From IMG/VR virus record IMGVR_UViG_3300009183_000140, positions 1-44,124 of that record: 44,124 bases of DNA. The stretch is one strand, 5' to 3'. Shown in pieces: positions 27,667-36,331 of the stretch (position 1 is its first letter; each line of letters starts with the position of its first letter). Under the pieces are notes generated by a model that searched no databases, was not told where the DNA came from, and saw only the letters and a list, made by a program, of their open reading frames with translations. This stretch comes from a virus. The position numbers and the translations under genes were made by a program.

Positions 27667-28413
27667 TTAATCCTTAGCAAATAATCTAGCATCCACTGGT
27701 AATACACCAGCATCTGTAGTAATGTAATCGGCTTCTTCTTTTCTAAATTTCTGAATATAATCTAAGATTTGATTATTTAAAACTGCTGGAAGATTTTCTA
27801 TTACATTTAATCTATCTTTAACTGGTAAGGGTAGGAGATCCAACTCTTCTTTATCTACTGTTATTCCAGTAACAAATTTAACTATTTCATATATAAACAA
27901 AGAGCCTACGGTATCAGATATATTTTCATCCTTATTTTTCTTAGATTTTTCTATTTGAACGGTGTTTATTTTAGTATCATCTTCTAAAGAAACTAAATCT
28001 AGGGAAATTGATACTTCAGTACCCTCTAAATTAAAAGAAACCCTTTCTGGGTAAGTATACACTAGCTTCTTGGACAGTATTTGATTAATGTCAAACACTG
28101 TTTGTTTGTCATCTTCTTTTAAAGTAAATATATTTCCAAAAGATTGATTTCTTAATGATAGAATAATAGGAAATTTATCTGTAGATAAAAATTTATGTTT
28201 TTCAAACGAGTTATTAATAATAATATCATTAATAATATTACTTATAGTAACTCCAGCCAGTGCTCCATCCAATCCACTCTTAATTAAGTCTTTTTGTTGT
28301 TTTACTGAAAGTGGTCTAAAAGACATTTGTTTCTGTGCAGAGGGCACAAAAACAGAAACTAAATTAGAATTGTTGATTTCTTTAAGTTTATTTAAGATAT
28401 TACCGACGCTCAT
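27667..28413 (-). CDS. gp26-like baseplate hub / tail assembly protein
   Basis: The product is 248 residues. The N-terminal segment VSVFVPSAQKQMSFRPLSVK followed by QQKDLIKSGLDG (about 18-50) is typical of the T4 gp26-like baseplate family (a 'P..K...FRP.T.KEEK.LL' pattern). The C-terminus (PLPVKDRLNVIENLPAVLNN, ILDYIQKFRKEEADY) is helical and charged. It sits directly before the tape measure gene, where contractile phages usually encode tail assembly chaperones, and gp26-type proteins may play that part. It has its own late element with a degenerate core. Confidence 0.65.
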   Translation of the reverse strand: MSVGNILNKLKEINNSNLVSVFVPSAQKQMSFRPLSVKQQKDLIKSGLDGALAGVTISNIINDIIINNSFEKHKFLSTDKFPIILSLRNQSFGNIFTLKEDDKQTVFDINQILSKKLVYTYPERVSFNLEGTEVSISLDLVSLEDDTKINTVQIEKSKKNKDENISDTVGSLFIYEIVKFVTGITVDKEELDLLPLPVKDRLNVIENLPAVLNNQILDYIQKFRKEEADYITTDAGVLPVDARLFAKD

Positions 28414-28416
28414 ACA

Positions 28417-28425
28417 ATGATTTAG
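28417..28425 (-). promoter_or_regulatory. putative late promoter core (degenerate) before gp26-like gene
   Basis: CTAAATCAT, then TGT, then ATG at 28413. The core differs from the others by one base (TAAATC), but its position is exact. Confidence 0.5.
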
Positions 28426-28450
28426 TCTATATATCTTAAATTACAACAGA

Positions 28451-29332
28451 TTATCTAAATTTTGGCATAGATGGCATAGATGGTAAAGACGAACTCGATC
28501 TGGATTCTGCTTCTTCTTGTTTTTTAATCTCGTTATTATATAAATTTATGTATATTTTACACTCATTTGGAGTCATAGACATAAAATGATCAAACGAAAG
28601 ATTTACTTTATGGATAAGTTGAAATTGCAATTCATAAAAATTGTTCAAATCATCAGTAAAAATAGATTTTAAAAACATAAAGAATGTACTATCAAATACA
28701 TTTGCTGGTACATTTTCTAAACCTAATTTAGAGTTTTCAGCTATAATAGATATTTTAGAAGTTATTTCTTGTGTTTCTTTAATGAAATTAAAGATATCGC
28801 CAGATATAGAAGCTGGTAAATTACTAATTATAGAATCTTTCTCAAAATCTGTCAAGGTATTTGTGTCGATGATTTCATCACCTATCTGAATTTTGTTAAT
28901 TATTTCTCTATATATTTTATCAAAATCATCAATAATTAAAGATTTTGGAATATTTAAATCAATTATAAAATCTTTATCTTGAATTTTTTTTGTTAAATTT
29001 AAATCTTTAATATTATTAATAATATTATTCTTTATAGAAGATATCAAAAATTGTATTTTAGTCGAATTATTTCCTTTTAATTGTAAATTATCTCCTATTG
29101 TCAGGGATCTATTATCTAATAGAATAAGAAATTTTTCTATATTAGATAATTTATTTATAATTGATTTTTCAGTTATTATATCTAATAATATAAATTCGAA
29201 GTAATTATTAAGACCTTCATCATCTTTATTTGTAATAAATTTAATTATATCAAAATAGTTATTATTTTTAATAGTTGAATATCTTACTTCTCTTTTTAAT
29301 AGTGGAAGTTGTAATTTTGTTGTGAATCTCAT
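28451..29332 (-). CDS. tail assembly / baseplate protein, gp26/gp51-position, 293 aa
   Basis: The product is 293 residues, very rich in Ile, Asn and Lys, and mostly helical. The N-terminus (KLQLPLLKREVRYSTIKNNN, YFDIIKFI) and a conserved helical core parallel the next gene, suggesting that both belong to the T4 baseplate/gp26-like superfamily. The C-terminus (MTPNECKIYINLYNNEIKKQ, then a Ser/Pro/Met tail) looks flexible. Its start codon overlaps the stop of the upstream tube-like gene (TAATG), indicating translational coupling. The likely role is a tail assembly chaperone or hub catalyst; this is inferred from position. Confidence 0.5.
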   Translation of the reverse strand: MRFTTKLQLPLLKREVRYSTIKNNNYFDIIKFITNKDDEGLNNYFEFILLDIITEKSIINKLSNIEKFLILLDNRSLTIGDNLQLKGNNSTKIQFLISSIKNNIINNIKDLNLTKKIQDKDFIIDLNIPKSLIIDDFDKIYREIINKIQIGDEIIDTNTLTDFEKDSIISNLPASISGDIFNFIKETQEITSKISIIAENSKLGLENVPANVFDSTFFMFLKSIFTDDLNNFYELQFQLIHKVNLSFDHFMSMTPNECKIYINLYNNEIKKQEEAESRSSSSLPSMPSMPKFR

Positions 29333-30039
29333 TATCTAAGTCTGTTTGGGTCTATTTCATATTTATATGAAGTATAAATCCATCCAACACTTTTAACTAA
29401 AACTTCCTCAGAATCATATTTTAAAGTTCTTTCGGAGACATCTATAGGAACACACCCTTCAAATGTATGTATTTTTCTGACTGGTTTTAAATCATCTGCA
29501 TTTCTCTGCCTTGAAAATTCTTGTATTACAATACTAGTTTTAATAGAATTTCTTTTGCCAGTGTTTATTAAACCTCTATAAGAAGCTGCTATTATCCAAG
29601 GACGAATTAATCCGTCAGAAAAATCTACGTTTGTTTCTAAAAAATCTATATTAAAATGTCTTCCACCCATATCTAATCTATCGCTTGCTACAGTGCCTTT
29701 CAAAAACCCTCCCATATTATCAACACCTACATACATAGGAGTAAACGATTCTTTTGGCATTCTTATGGATTGCGCATAATAAAGACCCAGCCCATCAATA
29801 TTGGGCTGGGTCTTTTCATTTAATAATTTATTTTGAATAGATAATGGTATATAAAAATCAGTTACATCAATTTGTGTATACTCTTTTATAATCTGAAATA
29901 ATCCATTAGAATCTCCATTCTCCGAAGCTTCTGGAGCTATAGCTACCGCCCATTGTGTTGTGAGAGGTAAGCTATAGTCCCAATCTGATAATAACTCTAA
30001 AAAATGAGTTACTGGACTCGGAGGATTTACATCAGCCAT
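29332..30039 (-). CDS. tail tube-like protein (second gp19-type paralogue)
   Basis: The product is 235 residues. The C-terminal half (FNIDFLETNVDFSDGLIRPW, IIAASYRGL, SIVIQEFSR, VRKIHTFEGCVPIDVSERTL, then a YDSEEVLVKSVGWIYTSYKY strand) has the gp19/tube-fold pattern 'F.gc.P......L.yds.....'. It starts three bases after the tube gene and is probably translationally coupled. A role as tube-baseplate adaptor or a gp54-like initiator is possible. A 14-bp perfect inverted repeat lies at codons about 75-86. Confidence 0.65.
   Translation of the reverse strand: MADVNPPSPVTHFLELLSDWDYSLPLTTQWAVAIAPEASENGDSNGLFQIIKEYTQIDVTDFYIPLSIQNKLLNEKTQPNIDGLGLYYAQSIRMPKESFTPMYVGVDNMGGFLKGTVASDRLDMGGRHFNIDFLETNVDFSDGLIRPWIIAASYRGLINTGKRNSIKTSIVIQEFSRQRNADDLKPVRKIHTFEGCVPIDVSERTLKYDSEEVLVKSVGWIYTSYKYEIDPNRLR
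29781..29815. other. 14-bp perfect hairpin inside tube-like gene
   Basis: The arms 29781-29794 (AAAGACCCAGCCCA) and 29802-29815 pair perfectly, with a 7-base loop. The stem is GC-rich in a very AT-rich gene. In the coding direction it uses ACC CAG CCC and GGG CTG, codons that look rare here. A T-rich tail follows on either side (TTTTC on plus, TTTATTAT on minus), so it could be a weak intrinsic terminator or an RNA-stability hairpin. Confidence 0.7.
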
Positions 30040-30042
30040 TTA

Positions 30043-30636
30043 TTATAGTTCGCTGGTGGGTACTACTAAATTGCTTCCTAAAGCATAACGTCTAAAGAAG
30101 TGATAAGCAACACCAACATTAAAGGACATAACAGCACCGTTACCTTCTGCAATGTTATATGCAACTTCACCTACTTCACGAATAGAACAGCCAACTAATT
30201 CATACTTATAAAGAGCATCAAGATTTTTATTAAATTGAATTAATTCAATCGTCGAATTAGCACTAGCAATAGTTCCACCACCAGCACCACTGCCAGCAAT
30301 ACCGTAAAAGTTGTTGAATGTTCTAACGCTTTCATTCATTAATCTTTCTCTAATAGATGAAGTTTCTGGGCAATAGAAATCCATTACATAGCTTTCGCTG
30401 CCTGGAAACTCCACCGATCCTGGAACATTAAACGTCTGACCTGCGTATTTTACTTGATGGTTTACGATTGTTCTTGCGGGTAATTTACCCGTTTTTGCAA
30501 ACAATAGATCCGTCTCGTCGAGTAATTCGCCGTTATCGAAACTTATTCTTGTTATCCTAAATAGGTAATCTCTAGAAAAGTCATCAATTACCGCATTACG
30601 AAAAAAACTATTAATTGTTAATTCTGGTATTTCCAT
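30043..30636 (-). CDS. gp19: major tail tube protein gp19-like
   Basis: The product is 197 residues; T4 gp19 is 163. It follows the sheath gene as in T4. The tube-fold motifs are LPARTIVNHQVKYAGQTFNV with PGSVEFPG around 52-77, DFYCPETSSIRERLMNESVR, and the C-terminal YELVGCSIREVGEVAYNIAE followed by AVMSFNVGVAYHFFRRY. It forms the inner tube on which the sheath assembles. It heads an operon with the two downstream genes. Its late element is two bases further from the ATG than the standard. Confidence 0.83.
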   Translation of the reverse strand: MEIPELTINSFFRNAVIDDFSRDYLFRITRISFDNGELLDETDLLFAKTGKLPARTIVNHQVKYAGQTFNVPGSVEFPGSESYVMDFYCPETSSIRERLMNESVRTFNNFYGIAGSGAGGGTIASANSTIELIQFNKNLDALYKYELVGCSIREVGEVAYNIAEGNGAVMSFNVGVAYHFFRRYALGSNLVVPTSEL

Positions 30637-30641
30637 ATATA

Positions 30642-30650
30642 ATTATTTAG
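30642..30650 (-). promoter_or_regulatory. putative late promoter core before tail tube gene
   Basis: CTAAATAAT, then TATAT, then ATG at 30636. The spacer is five rather than three bases, so the predicted transcript has a leader of about two bases. Confidence 0.6.
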
Positions 30651-30652
30651 GT

Positions 30653-33307
30653 TTAGGCTCCAATTATCTCGTTAAAGTTTGTAGAGGTTGATGTTGCATA
30701 GAAGTTCACCAAGATATATTCGGCAGAACGAACTGGCTTTAAGTAGATATCTACAACCATTTCATTTTGATCAATTACTGCTGGAGTATTATTTCTAGCA
30801 TCACAAACAATTTGATATTCGTATAGACCTTGTGTGTTCTTAGCTCTATCAAAGATAGGAGTTAATACAGACACTACTCTATTACGAGTAAACAATGTGT
30901 TTGGTTCAAACACGAAATATTTTACAGTCTTTTTTACAGCTTTCTCTAACCACAAGAATAATCTACGAACATTAATTCTATCAAATGCACTTGGTTGACG
31001 TAAAAGGGTCTTTTGACCGAAGATATTAAATCCATCATTCGGGAAGAATGCGACTGGATTTATAGCTATTTTGTATAGCATATCTCTTTCTTTTTGTTTT
31101 GGTGCTACTGCTAATGCAAGAGCATTAGTGACACGTCCGCGTGTGAAACCAGCGGGTGCATACCAAGGTTCGAAATTTCTATCAACATTTGCCATATCTG
31201 CTGCGGCGAATGGAGAGAAAGGAACCCAAATATTCATACCAGCATATTCATCATTTACTTTAGCCCAGTTACCATATACAACAGAATAACTACTATTTGC
31301 TGTTTCGTATAGATGTCTCAAAGGATTATAAATATACTTAGAGAATGCTTTGTTATGATCTGCTGATGTTAAATTATTTGCACCAGTGATGAAAATGTGT
31401 CTTAGAGGATCTGCAATGAATATACAATCTTTTCTTAAATTTGTAACAAAGTTATCAAAAATTTGGAATACAGCATTATAATTTTCCTTTACATTATAAT
31501 TTGGTTTGGTTGGATCTGGATCAGTAGATTCGTTTTCACAAATAGCGGCAACACCAGCTAGTAATCCTTTATTTGTGTCCATATCATCATAATATGTTAC
31601 TTCATTAGCACAGATTGCTGCATATATAGTTCCTAATCCATTTTCAATTACAATATCAAGATCAAATAATTCATCGTTTTCAATCTTTCTTAGTGTACGA
31701 TCTAATTTAAATGGAATCGATCCTAAATTTTTACCAGTAGTAGAGAAATTTGCATAACTACCAGCGGGGAATAGCGCATCAGCATAATCTAAATAGTTTG
31801 TTATTTGAGTTAAATCGTTAAGATGAAATCCATATCTAGACCAATTTCCTTCGAAGAAATTAATCATATCATCTACTGCGTGTTGTGTTAAAATACGAAC
31901 TTTTTTATTTGGTATACCATTTGTGTTTAACCAAGAACCAGTAGTTTTACCATTTATATTACTATTAATAAAACATGTAATAGTATTAGATTTACTTATC
32001 TGATTTTCAATGTAGAAAGATTTAGGAACTCCACCCAATTGACTATTTACTTGTCTATAATAATCGAAAGATCCTACTCTAGATTCTTCAAATGCATAAC
32101 CTAATGTAATCGCATCTGGATTATATGGACTTGTACGAAGTTTAAATAACCCAAATGATACAGTATCATCAAAAGTACTGGTAGACATATCGGGGAATGA
32201 ATACGAAACTTTTTCTAATGCTTCGGATAAACTATTAGAATTTCTATTAGATCCAGTATCAGTAGTTGCTGATAGTGGGAATGCTAATTTAGTTATTGGA
32301 ATTTCCCTCATGTCAGATTTAAGCATTCCATTAATTCCAGCAGCGGCTCCATTCGTATAAATAGCACGAATTGAATTATGATCTGTATTTGGTTGTAGAT
32401 TGGTATTATCGGTTATGCCGATATAACTTCCTTCCCAACGATTGTTGATAGTTGATTGAATTTTATTAACAACAATTAATCCAGATTTACCAAATTCAGC
32501 AACACTGGTAATATCTGTTATTCTTGCTGCTGTAGAAGACCATTTAGAATTTGTAGAAGTGAAAGCTGATCCATCAATAACACCTTGATATTGAGCATTG
32601 TCTAAATCAAAGAATTTAGGAGCACCAATAATATATGTGGATTTATCACTTGCTAATAAATCAGTAGTTACTATCGTATTATTACCTAAAGGAAAATATT
32701 GTATTTGTGAATATTGTTCTAATGCAAATGCACTAAGAAGAGGATTGGTTTGATAGGTTTGACTATAAGAATTCCAAGCATCAACAATAGTTTTTCTATC
32801 AGATTTAGTAAATTTTTCATAAGTAGAAATACCTACAGTACTTAATGTTGCTATTCTAGCTGAAAGAGTGTTTGATGCACTTAATGCATCAATAATAAGT
32901 TGCTTTTTAAAATAATCAGGACTTATTAATTTTGTATTTCTTCCTACTTGATTTGATTCTAATGGATCTTCATATACCGCAACTATAGGATAAACCAATG
33001 CTCCGTATGTGGAGCCATATCCTTCTCCGATACCATCACCATATGGCATACGACTTACATATAGATTTCCATTAGAACTATTTAAAATTTGTCTTGCACC
33101 ATAATAAAAATATCGTTCTGCGGAACTTGTTGGTGTTCCATAGATTTGTTCAAAATCTGCCATTGAGGTAATTTGCAAAACGTCATCTGATGGACCTTTT
33201 GCAGCAAAACCTGTCATGAAAATATTTGTTCCTGCTGGTAATACAGGGGATAACGATAAGTCTTTTTCAACAATTTCGACTCCTGGGGATTGAATACTTC
33301 TAGCCAT
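30653..33307 (-). CDS. gp18: tail sheath protein gp18
   Basis: The product is 884 residues; T4 gp18 is 659. The N-terminus (SPGVEIVEKDLSLSP, FMTGFAAKGPSDDVLQITSM with FEQIYGTP) is the canonical sheath start. The C-terminal domain (FDRINVRRLFLWLEKAVKKT, FEPNTLFTRNRV, then a YEYQIVCDARNN segment and VVDIYLKPVRSAEYILVNFY) is the conserved sheath core. It contracts at infection to drive the tube into the cell. The extra length lies in the central protrusion domains (residues about 120-560). It has its own late element and no coupled downstream gene, the next being tube after 16 bases. Confidence 0.96.
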   Translation of the reverse strand: MARSIQSPGVEIVEKDLSLSPVLPAGTNIFMTGFAAKGPSDDVLQITSMADFEQIYGTPTSSAERYFYYGARQILNSSNGNLYVSRMPYGDGIGEGYGSTYGALVYPIVAVYEDPLESNQVGRNTKLISPDYFKKQLIIDALSASNTLSARIATLSTVGISTYEKFTKSDRKTIVDAWNSYSQTYQTNPLLSAFALEQYSQIQYFPLGNNTIVTTDLLASDKSTYIIGAPKFFDLDNAQYQGVIDGSAFTSTNSKWSSTAARITDITSVAEFGKSGLIVVNKIQSTINNRWEGSYIGITDNTNLQPNTDHNSIRAIYTNGAAAGINGMLKSDMREIPITKLAFPLSATTDTGSNRNSNSLSEALEKVSYSFPDMSTSTFDDTVSFGLFKLRTSPYNPDAITLGYAFEESRVGSFDYYRQVNSQLGGVPKSFYIENQISKSNTITCFINSNINGKTTGSWLNTNGIPNKKVRILTQHAVDDMINFFEGNWSRYGFHLNDLTQITNYLDYADALFPAGSYANFSTTGKNLGSIPFKLDRTLRKIENDELFDLDIVIENGLGTIYAAICANEVTYYDDMDTNKGLLAGVAAICENESTDPDPTKPNYNVKENYNAVFQIFDNFVTNLRKDCIFIADPLRHIFITGANNLTSADHNKAFSKYIYNPLRHLYETANSSYSVVYGNWAKVNDEYAGMNIWVPFSPFAAADMANVDRNFEPWYAPAGFTRGRVTNALALAVAPKQKERDMLYKIAINPVAFFPNDGFNIFGQKTLLRQPSAFDRINVRRLFLWLEKAVKKTVKYFVFEPNTLFTRNRVVSVLTPIFDRAKNTQGLYEYQIVCDARNNTPAVIDQNEMVVDIYLKPVRSAEYILVNFYATSTSTNFNEIIGA

Positions 33308-33310
33308 GTT

Positions 33311-33319
33311 AATATTTAG
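33311..33319 (-). promoter_or_regulatory. putative late promoter core before sheath gene
   Basis: CTAAATATT, then AAC, then ATG at 33307. No Shine-Dalgarno sequence is seen between the promoter and the start of this highly expressed gene. Confidence 0.65.
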
Positions 33320-33344
33320 TGTTTATTAGTATATAATTTTTATT

Positions 33345-33914
33345 TTATATTAAAATTGTTTCTATCCTTCTAAATACAAATTCGAAAGTAGTTTCAATTT
33401 CGTCCGCTTCTCTATAATTATAATTAATTTCTCCTAAAGATATGGGAAATGCTGATTTATACACCCATTTTATAACTTCTTTATTAAACTCGTCTCTTGC
33501 TATAATATAAAAATCGGTAGAATATTGCCCCAATCCTTTATCTTTAATTGTTTCTGGATGCTCATAAACTCCACTTTTTTCATTTCTCATCAAATCTAAC
33601 CATTTATGTATTACCCAGTAATTCTTAAATTCGTTATCTATTGTAAAATTTACAGAAACTGGTTCGTATGACGGTTTGCTATGTGAGGATACGAATATAT
33701 TTCCTCCAGCATATCTAACATCTTCTGCTGGGATATTATTCTTAGGAACTACTGTACCATATATAGAAAACTGAATTGTATTCAAATCTACATCAGCATT
33801 ACTTCTTTGAAATTTTTTGTTAAAAGGTATTAAAGCCTCTGGTAATGCCATTACCAGAGTAAATTTATCTTTCCTAGATTTGTTTAAACTAGACTGATCA
33901 AAATAATTTGACAT
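33345..33914 (-). CDS. tail tube-like protein upstream of sheath (third gp19-type paralogue)
   Basis: The product is 189 residues. The tube-fold layout is seen in FSIYGTVVPKNNIPAEDVRY followed by AGGNIFVSS, VNFTIDNEFKNYWVIHKWLD, and the C-terminal KSAFPISLGEINYNYREADE followed by TTFEFVFRRIE, comparable to gp19 ending 'LWPTNVGELQLDW...IQTFEVTL'. Roles could be a tail terminator/connector of tube type (gp3-like position) or a minor tube protein. It is transcribed alone from its own late element. Confidence 0.7.
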   Translation of the reverse strand: MSNYFDQSSLNKSRKDKFTLVMALPEALIPFNKKFQRSNADVDLNTIQFSIYGTVVPKNNIPAEDVRYAGGNIFVSSHSKPSYEPVSVNFTIDNEFKNYWVIHKWLDLMRNEKSGVYEHPETIKDKGLGQYSTDFYIIARDEFNKEVIKWVYKSAFPISLGEINYNYREADEIETTFEFVFRRIETILI

Positions 33915-33917
33915 AAT

Positions 33918-33926
33918 TATATTTAA
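33918..33926 (-). promoter_or_regulatory. putative late promoter core before tube-like gene
   Basis: TTAAATATA, then ATT, then ATG at 33914. It fills the 12-base gap after the terminase C-half gene. Confidence 0.6.
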
Positions 33927-35393
33927 TTACATATGTGTCCAACCTTGATTGTATAATTCGTCTATATCTGGATTATCAGATTCCGCATTACCTCCCATTA
34001 AAACTGGTAATGCATCTCCACCAGATTTTTCATTAGAATATATTGATGTTGGATTAATATAATATTTGATTCCGTAATCTATTGATCGTATTACAGAAGG
34101 TTTTCCATTTTCATCATTTTCTATGATATCAAAATAAACATTTGCTATATTTTCGTGTAGAATCATTAGTGCCCACATTAAGGATATTACTCTATCATCG
34201 TTTGATCCGCTTTTAGCACCCCATGTACCACCTTTACTTCTCACAAAATCTTTCATCTCTAAAACAGTTCCCGCATCATTTATTTGGACCTGTTTCATTG
34301 TATTCACCCAATATCTTTGATTCATTACAGCATAATATTTGGTATTTGTATGAGATATAATACCTAACTTATTTGAAGTTCTGTTTACAACTTTATCTAT
34401 ACCCCAATTAACAATTCCTTCGTAGTTAAATTCTCTTTTTAAATTATCAACGACTTGTGCTCCACAATTATTTCGTTCAATCATTGCAAGGGGATCTCCC
34501 CAATGCTGTAGAATTTCTCTTAATTTTGGAGTAAATTCTGAAGGAGATATTTTATTGTTACTATAAACAGCAACTTGTTTTATTTTTCTAGGTTCTGTTA
34601 TATCTAATATTTGTATTACAGAATAATCCTTTCCAACTCCTTCTGATATATCTACTCCAGCAACGTATATCTTTTCTTCGTTTGGTTGTTCCCAAAGATT
34701 ATAATGCCCATCATCTAATACATAAAGTGGCTCAAATGTATATCGTTTCATCTGATCAAACATTTCATTGTCGAGAGCGGATTCTCCTACTTCATCAAAT
34801 TCGCACTCAAATTCGCGATTCCACATTGCGGGATCTACCAAAGATGCCATAGTTTGTTGTTTCCATTTTTCGTTACGTCCAGGAACTTCACTCCACAGTA
34901 CTTTCATATGAACCCATTCATTATCTCCTTTTACAGATCCACTATAAAGTTTATAAAATAACCCAGATGTATCTCTGGGAGTAGATGCCATAATAATTTT
35001 GGATTTTGTAGATGAAGAAATGATTGGATAAATTGATGCCCAAAATTCACTAAGCATATTACAATTATGAGATATTACATCATTTGTGAAATATTTTCCA
35101 CCATCTACATTCGTAACATCATATGCATCTATAAATCCATTTTTAATAACTGATATAACTTTTTTATACCCAGAATCAGACACTATTTTTTTATATCTAG
35201 ATTTACTTGCATAAGTAAAATTTCCAGAATATGTTAACAGTTCATGATTTTCACTGCATATAAGTTCAGTTCCATCATCAAATTTTAATTTTACCGATTT
35301 TATATTTTTGTTTTTAACTACACCAGAAAAAGATTTCCATCCAGTATTTGTTAAAATTTCCCAATCATTTGGATTTAAATTATTTTCTTCCAT
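33927..35393 (-). CDS. gp17: terminase large subunit, C-half, with N-terminal split-intein C-fragment
   Basis: The product is 488 residues. Residues 1-110 are an intein C-fragment: a block B-like segment with H50 (DGTELICSENHELLT), block F (YDVTNVDGGKYFTN, 91-104) and block G (VISHN, 106-110), followed by the +1 Cys111. Residues 111-488 are terminase: the coupling motif ASTPRD (136-141), and a nuclease domain with GVDISEGVGKDYSVIQI (D248), AMIERNNCG (E306) and SNDDRVISLMWAL (D399/D400), matching the acidic triad of T4 gp17. This half alone lacks the ATPase. Trans-splicing with the 36332-36988 product would give a terminase of about 562 residues (T4 gp17 is 610). The start overlaps the endonuclease gene by 14 bases. 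Confidence 0.95.
   Translation of the reverse strand: MEENNLNPNDWEILTNTGWKSFSGVVKNKNIKSVKLKFDDGTELICSENHELLTYSGNFTYASKSRYKKIVSDSGYKKVISVIKNGFIDAYDVTNVDGGKYFTNDVISHNCNMLSEFWASIYPIISSSTKSKIIMASTPRDTSGLFYKLYSGSVKGDNEWVHMKVLWSEVPGRNEKWKQQTMASLVDPAMWNREFECEFDEVGESALDNEMFDQMKRYTFEPLYVLDDGHYNLWEQPNEEKIYVAGVDISEGVGKDYSVIQILDITEPRKIKQVAVYSNNKISPSEFTPKLREILQHWGDPLAMIERNNCGAQVVDNLKREFNYEGIVNWGIDKVVNRTSNKLGIISHTNTKYYAVMNQRYWVNTMKQVQINDAGTVLEMKDFVRSKGGTWGAKSGSNDDRVISLMWALMILHENIANVYFDIIENDENGKPSVIRSIDYGIKYYINPTSIYSNEKSGGDALPVLMGGNAESDNPDIDELYNQGWTHM
35064..35393 (-). other. split intein, C-fragment coding part (110 codons)
   Basis: It runs from Met1 to Asn110 of the terminase C-half and ends in the splice-site dipeptide His109-Asn110, with Cys111 as the first extein residue. 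It contains blocks B, F and G, so only block A is missing. The segment EILTNTGWKSFSGV followed by KFDDGTELICSENH resembles the AceL-TerL C-intein (ILSPNGFSNFNGI; FDDDTEIKTSINH) as I recall it. Confidence 0.92.
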
Positions 35394-36324
35394 AAAAATT
35401 ATAGTCTTTTTCTGTTATTACTTTATATAAAAATGCATTTTTATTGCACCACTCTTCTGTATATTTCTTCTTATTTAAAAAGTTTGTTTCGTTTAATTCA
35501 GAAGAAGGTTTAATTTCATATATTATTTTATTATCAAAATCAACAAAGTCTGTAATGTATATTCTTTCATTTTCCCCATCCATATAAGATAATCGCAATT
35601 TTTCGTATTCTAATTTTGGATTATTTTCATGAAAAATCAATTCCCAATTACTTCTATAATTTAGTCCAGTAATATCAGATTTAATTCTTTTTGCTCTTTT
35701 CCTATTTTCCGATTTTGGTGTGAATTCTCCAGATAATATTTTAGCTTTCATCGTATCTGATATTCTTTTATCACAATTTTTAGATATTCTAAGCAATCTA
35801 TCTTTTGCTTTATATTCTTCTGTCCATTTTTTAGCATTAGTTTCTCCTATTTTTCGTTTATTCTCTTCGGATAACTTTCTACCAGTTAAAGATTTAATTT
35901 TTTTATCTTTTGCTTCTTTAGTGAGCATCATCCGTGTTCCACGTTCTTTAGCTTTTTTTGATTGTATTTGTTTTAAACAATCTTTATTTCCACAATATTT
36001 ATATAATGCTCTATCTTTATGTTTGTTTGTATTAGAGCAAATACTACATTCTAATGTTTCTTTTTTAACAAGATCTAATATAAATTTTAATTTATATATA
36101 AACGGCAAATTTTCATATTGTTTTGTATGTTCAAAAATAGATAAAATTAATCTTTTATCTATTATTCTAGAATATGATCTAGGTATTAATAATTTAGAAT
36201 TATTATAATAAGTTTGCTTTGCGATTTTTCGTGTTTCCTCTAAAGAGTATATTAATTTTTCATTATTTTTGTATACATTTTCATGAGTTATATTATCATT
36301 ATTTGTTAGCAATAGATCGAGCAT
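35380..36324 (-). CDS. homing endonuclease between the split-intein halves (zinc site, NUMOD3-like, PD-(D/E)XK-like)
   Basis: The product is 314 residues from ATG at 36324 (a TTG two codons upstream is also open). A four-Cys probable zinc site is at about 93-116 (CSIC, then YCGNKDC). A NUMOD3-like DNA-binding motif is at about 148-168 (GRKLSEENKRKIGETNAKKW). The nuclease region at about 222-272 reads YRSNWE, then an EKLRLSYMDG strand, ITDFVDF and IIYEIKP, fitting E...D...ExK of the PD-(D/E)XK fold. It lacks GIY-YIG, HNH and LAGLIDADG motifs. It lies exactly between the two intein halves: it follows the N-half stop by a few bases and overlaps the C-half start. Probable role: spread of the fractured terminase allele by cutting the uninterrupted gene. 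Confidence 0.8.
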   Translation of the reverse strand: MLDLLLTNNDNITHENVYKNNEKLIYSLEETRKIAKQTYYNNSKLLIPRSYSRIIDKRLILSIFEHTKQYENLPFIYKLKFILDLVKKETLECSICSNTNKHKDRALYKYCGNKDCLKQIQSKKAKERGTRMMLTKEAKDKKIKSLTGRKLSEENKRKIGETNAKKWTEEYKAKDRLLRISKNCDKRISDTMKAKILSGEFTPKSENRKRAKRIKSDITGLNYRSNWELIFHENNPKLEYEKLRLSYMDGENERIYITDFVDFDNKIIYEIKPSSELNETNFLNKKKYTEEWCNKNAFLYKVITEKDYNFYGRK

Positions 36325-36331
36325 ACACAAT

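Noticed and set aside
35720-36208. 162-codon plus-strand frame antisense to the homing endonuclease
   Set aside because: Hydrophobic mirror image of a Lys-rich gene, with no promoter or ribosome binding site.
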